A stretch of 54,693 bases of DNA, from assembly GCA_032718475.1 (NCBI GenBank), contig JAUCBJ010008250.1, positions 1 to 54,693 on the forward strand, written 5' to 3'. The notes under the pieces were generated by a model. That model had not been told where the DNA came from and did no database searches. It saw nothing but the letters and a program-made list of their open reading frames with translations. The position numbers and the translations under genes are program-made. The DNA comes from Nemertoderma westbladi. Taxonomy: Eukaryota > Xenacoelomorpha > Nemertodermatida > Nemertodermatidae. Of the stretch, positions 52,260-54,693 are shown piece after piece. Position 1 is the stretch's first letter. Every line of letters starts with the position of its first letter.

Positions 52260-52585
52260 ATAGCAGATACAAATGCAGCAATGACGCTGGAGGGAGCGCA
52301 CGTGTTCCACGAGGCAAGGAAACGGAACAAGTATGAGGAAGGGGTGCGGGAGGTAGAGATTGCAACATTCACCCCACTGATATTCTCTGCGTTTGGTGGA
52401 ATGTCGCAGACTACTACCCAGTTCATGAAACACCTTTCCTCAAAGCTGGCCACCAAACGAGATGTCCGGTACTATCAGAATGCATCAACTGTGTAAGGCG
52501 ACAAGTGAGTTTTGCACTCCTTTGAGCCAGCCTCATGTGTCTCCGTGGGTCGCGCTCGGCACGCAACTGCCTATTCATCATGTTG
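52260..52585 (+). pseudogene. C-terminal fragment of a LINE-type ORF
   Basis: The frame 52281-52496 encodes EVEIATFTPLIFSAFGGMS and RKRNKYEEG, strings I recognise from the C-terminal tail shared by many invertebrate reverse-transcriptase ORFs. After a one-base shift the tail goes on as VRRQVSFALL, a stop, then ASLMCLRGSRS to about 52560. It is a dead, 5'-truncated fragment. Confidence 0.6.
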
Positions 52586-52589
52586 CCGA

Positions 52590-53295
52590 CACCTCCATAA
52601 TATTAGCCAACTCAAACTGCGAGGTGCACGGCTAACTCCCGTTGCTGAACTTTTAACGAACTATTTTTATTTTTATACAATTTTTTAATAATAAGAGATG
52701 CCTTTTTTTCATAATTAAATACATATTTTACAGTTTTTAACATTCTTGTGCTATTGTATATTTTACTATCGGTTGATATATGCCCTAATGATAAATAAAA
52801 TTTAAAAAAAAAGTTTGTGTGCAAAAAAAAAACTGAAACTAGGACTACTTTAGTAGTCCTTGACTGTATTACATATTGTGCGCTTCGGTATATTATATAT
52901 ATCAATACCCCAATATACGGTAGCTTACCATAACAGTACCTGAATTCTTATTCATCCCTTGCCTACACCTACAGATGTACCGTGACGACCGAACGCGTAC
53001 ACCGGAGTGTACTCGTCCAACAATCGTTACATTGGTGACATTGGTGACCCAGACAGAACTCATATAATAGGCCCTATACTGCTATACGATATACAACGCA
53101 AAAATTGACCAGAAACCTAAACTCGTATTACATAATCAGGATATTTATCAATGACGACGACCAAAGCCAGCACGATCTAACAGACCCAGCTGTCAGCAAC
53201 CTACTACCAGCGGCCTCTGTATCGCGTGTTGCTGTAACAAGCCTCCAGTCTTTTTCCGCTCCAATCCAGCTGTGTGGTTCAGACTTCTAGAGTCC
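52590..53295. other. AT-rich stretch, no gene seen
   Basis: T-rich and A-rich runs dominate to about 52920. From about 53105 a plus-strand frame (61 codons) may be the degraded start of the gypsy gag that follows, but similarity is not clear. Confidence 0.35.
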
Positions 53296-53299
53296 CATA

Positions 53300-54246
53300 T
53301 TTCACTCTTGCAGGAATTACCAACTCACCAATGCAGTTCCTCCACATGATGGCCAATCTCCCCGAGGACGTGGCCCTCAACGCATTGATATGTCAACAAC
53401 TACAGAACTATATACATGTAGGACGGCTCTAAAACGCAAATTCTTCAACTGTACCAGAAAACAAAACCTGCACTCCTCGAGGAAGCCCTTGGCCAGGTTT
53501 CTCTAGATGGCCAGAAGCCATCGCTCGTCTACCACCGTATCAGGCGCAAGCTGAGCGAGTGCAATCGTACTGGCTGATGATGACCCCCCCCCCCCCCCCC
53601 CCCCCCCGGCATAAACTCCTCCAAGCTCTTCCGATAACAGCTCGCTCTGTCCTGATTGCGCAACAAGGACTTCCGCCGGAGGAATTCGCCGCACTCGCAG
53701 ACATCAACCTCCAGTTTACTCAGAGCAACCAACGCTAACACTCCAACCATTGTCAAAGTCGAACAACCTGTCAACCCTAACCCAAACTGCCCAGGTGAGT
53801 ATTACTCTCCACAGGCCGAACCCTACAACCATTACCAGTCATGTCAGCCATACAACCGTCGGCCTAACTACCCACAGGCTATGGATTACCCTAGACAAAT
53901 GGCCCCATATGGCGCATTATTACCTTTTAATAAGGGGCAGAAACCAAAAATCTGCCGGTATCACGTCTATTACGCAGACACTGCCAAGCGATGCAGTGCG
54001 TGGTGCCCCTGGCTGGGAGAATGCACCGCCCACATTACACCTTCATCTCGCCCCAACTCACGTAGTTCTTCCCCCACCCATGAGGGAAACTACGTAGCAA
54101 CCCTCAATACTGCCGCTGCAAGTACTGAGGGCACTGCCGTTTTTGGACTAACCACAGCACTATCCACACCAAAATCAAAAAACTCTGTCACATTTTTAGT
54201 TGACACCAGCTCGCAAGTTTCACTCCATCTACTGCCAAACATTTAA
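53300..54246 (+). pseudogene. Ty3/gypsy gag and start of protease, decayed
   Basis: Gag-like pieces in several frames: MQFLHMMANLPEDVALNAL (53331), ILQLYQKTKPALLEEALG (53440) ending in two stops, a 24-C tract (53584-53607), HKLLQALPITARSVLIAQQ (53610), then in another frame a zinc-binding stretch (ICRYHVYYADTAKRCSAWC) and the protease start FLVDTSSQVSLHLLP, where the usual D-T-G reads D-T-S. The order is gag, knuckle, protease. The frame stops at 54246, before the reverse transcriptase. No LTR was recognised. It is the kind of segment missing from the gypsy pol relic at 15401, but they are separate insertions. Confidence 0.65.
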
Positions 54247-54693
54247 TATGGTCTCAAACGCCTATAAGTTTAAAGTGTTTTCATGACTTGAATCTTGGAC
54301 AAAATGTTTGTAGTTCGATTTGGTTTGAACAACGTCGTTATACCAATTCAAATACTCAGATTTTCCTCCTTGTACGTGCTTTCTAGAGCAGGTCAGGTCA
54401 GGTATTCTAGGTCATTGATCAAGAAAACTTGCCACCTCCATGCAGCATAAAGGAGGTGCCACCTGTAGCTGCATAGACCCTCTTACTAGGGCAAATCAGG
54501 TCCTGTAACTAGGACCCCCTTCGTTCTGGGATATGGACGCCCTTGGTCCTGGATTAAGGACCCATATACTTGGCTGCAGGGGTATATGGCCTGGCCAGTC
54601 AGATGGTGGTCTACCAATGGCTGGTCAGAAGTAGAGTGTTCTCATGTCCACTCTGAGTGCACTTCACTGCGACCTGCACCTGGGAGCAGGGGC
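54247..54693. other. Unassigned right edge
   Basis: No open frame of note. Short direct repeats such as 'aggtcaggtcagg' and several 'gtcctg...taggaccc' palindromic strings are present. It may be the continuation of the decayed gypsy element or a LINE 3' region; I cannot tell. Confidence 0.3.

Overview
This 54.7 kb window is AT-rich, intron-bearing, repeat-dense animal DNA. It holds a fibrinogen-related secreted protein gene, a Ly6/three-finger gene, phase 1-1 EGF-like exons, several LINEs, tRNA-derived SINEs, a BEL/Pao LTR element and a Ty3/gypsy relic. This fits an invertebrate metazoan, probably marine (a tunicate or a mollusc would fit). The sequence does not settle the phylum. Most of the window is mobile or duplicated DNA. 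Host coding sequence is limited to a few short exons, all on the minus strand.

Layout. 1-1606: three compact intronless minus-strand genes (P-loop ATPase, RING protein, unknown) that look like the edge of a virus-like or large DNA-transposon insertion. About 2505-10530 and 26525-34048: two diverged direct copies of one segment (promoter and exon 1 of a fibrinogen-related gene, a LINE, minisatellites, a gene 3' end). Each copy acts as the empty site for insertions in the other. Copy 1 carries a 1,210-bp element with minisatellite-like inverted ends and an 8-bp target duplication, plus a foldback element. Copy 2 carries a tRNA-SINE, a 522-bp inverted-repeat element and an 846-bp insertion bounded by 61-bp direct repeats. 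10515-12689: two exons of a Ly6-type gene with LINE debris in the intron. 15401-19081: a GC-rich Ty3/gypsy pol relic. 19967-24055: a minus-strand non-LTR element encoding a ULP1-type protease, reverse transcriptase and restriction-like endonuclease, broken by two frameshifts and one insertion. 25112-27784: the one apparently complete host gene, a three-exon fibrinogen-domain protein. 34158-36106: two EGF-like exons separated by a LINE fragment. 36155-37057: a 21-bp minisatellite. 37058-49096: a young 12-kb BEL/Pao element with 538-bp LTRs that look identical and an intact 2,912-residue polyprotein. 49140-54693: minisatellites, LINE and SINE fragments and a decayed gypsy gag.

How parts relate. 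The fibrinogen-related gene appears to belong to a locally duplicated family. Its promoter/exon-1 cassette is present as two intact copies and at least three relics, but only one copy keeps the downstream exons here. The duplication break at about 10530/34048 falls inside the last coding exon of the Ly6 gene, so in copy 2 the Ly6 3' end lies downstream of unrelated EGF exons. Everything else is mobile-element biology. The BEL element is the only one that still looks competent. The gypsy and ULP1-LINE elements are broken.

All splice sites, domain calls and duplications were read by eye. No search, alignment or RNA evidence was available.
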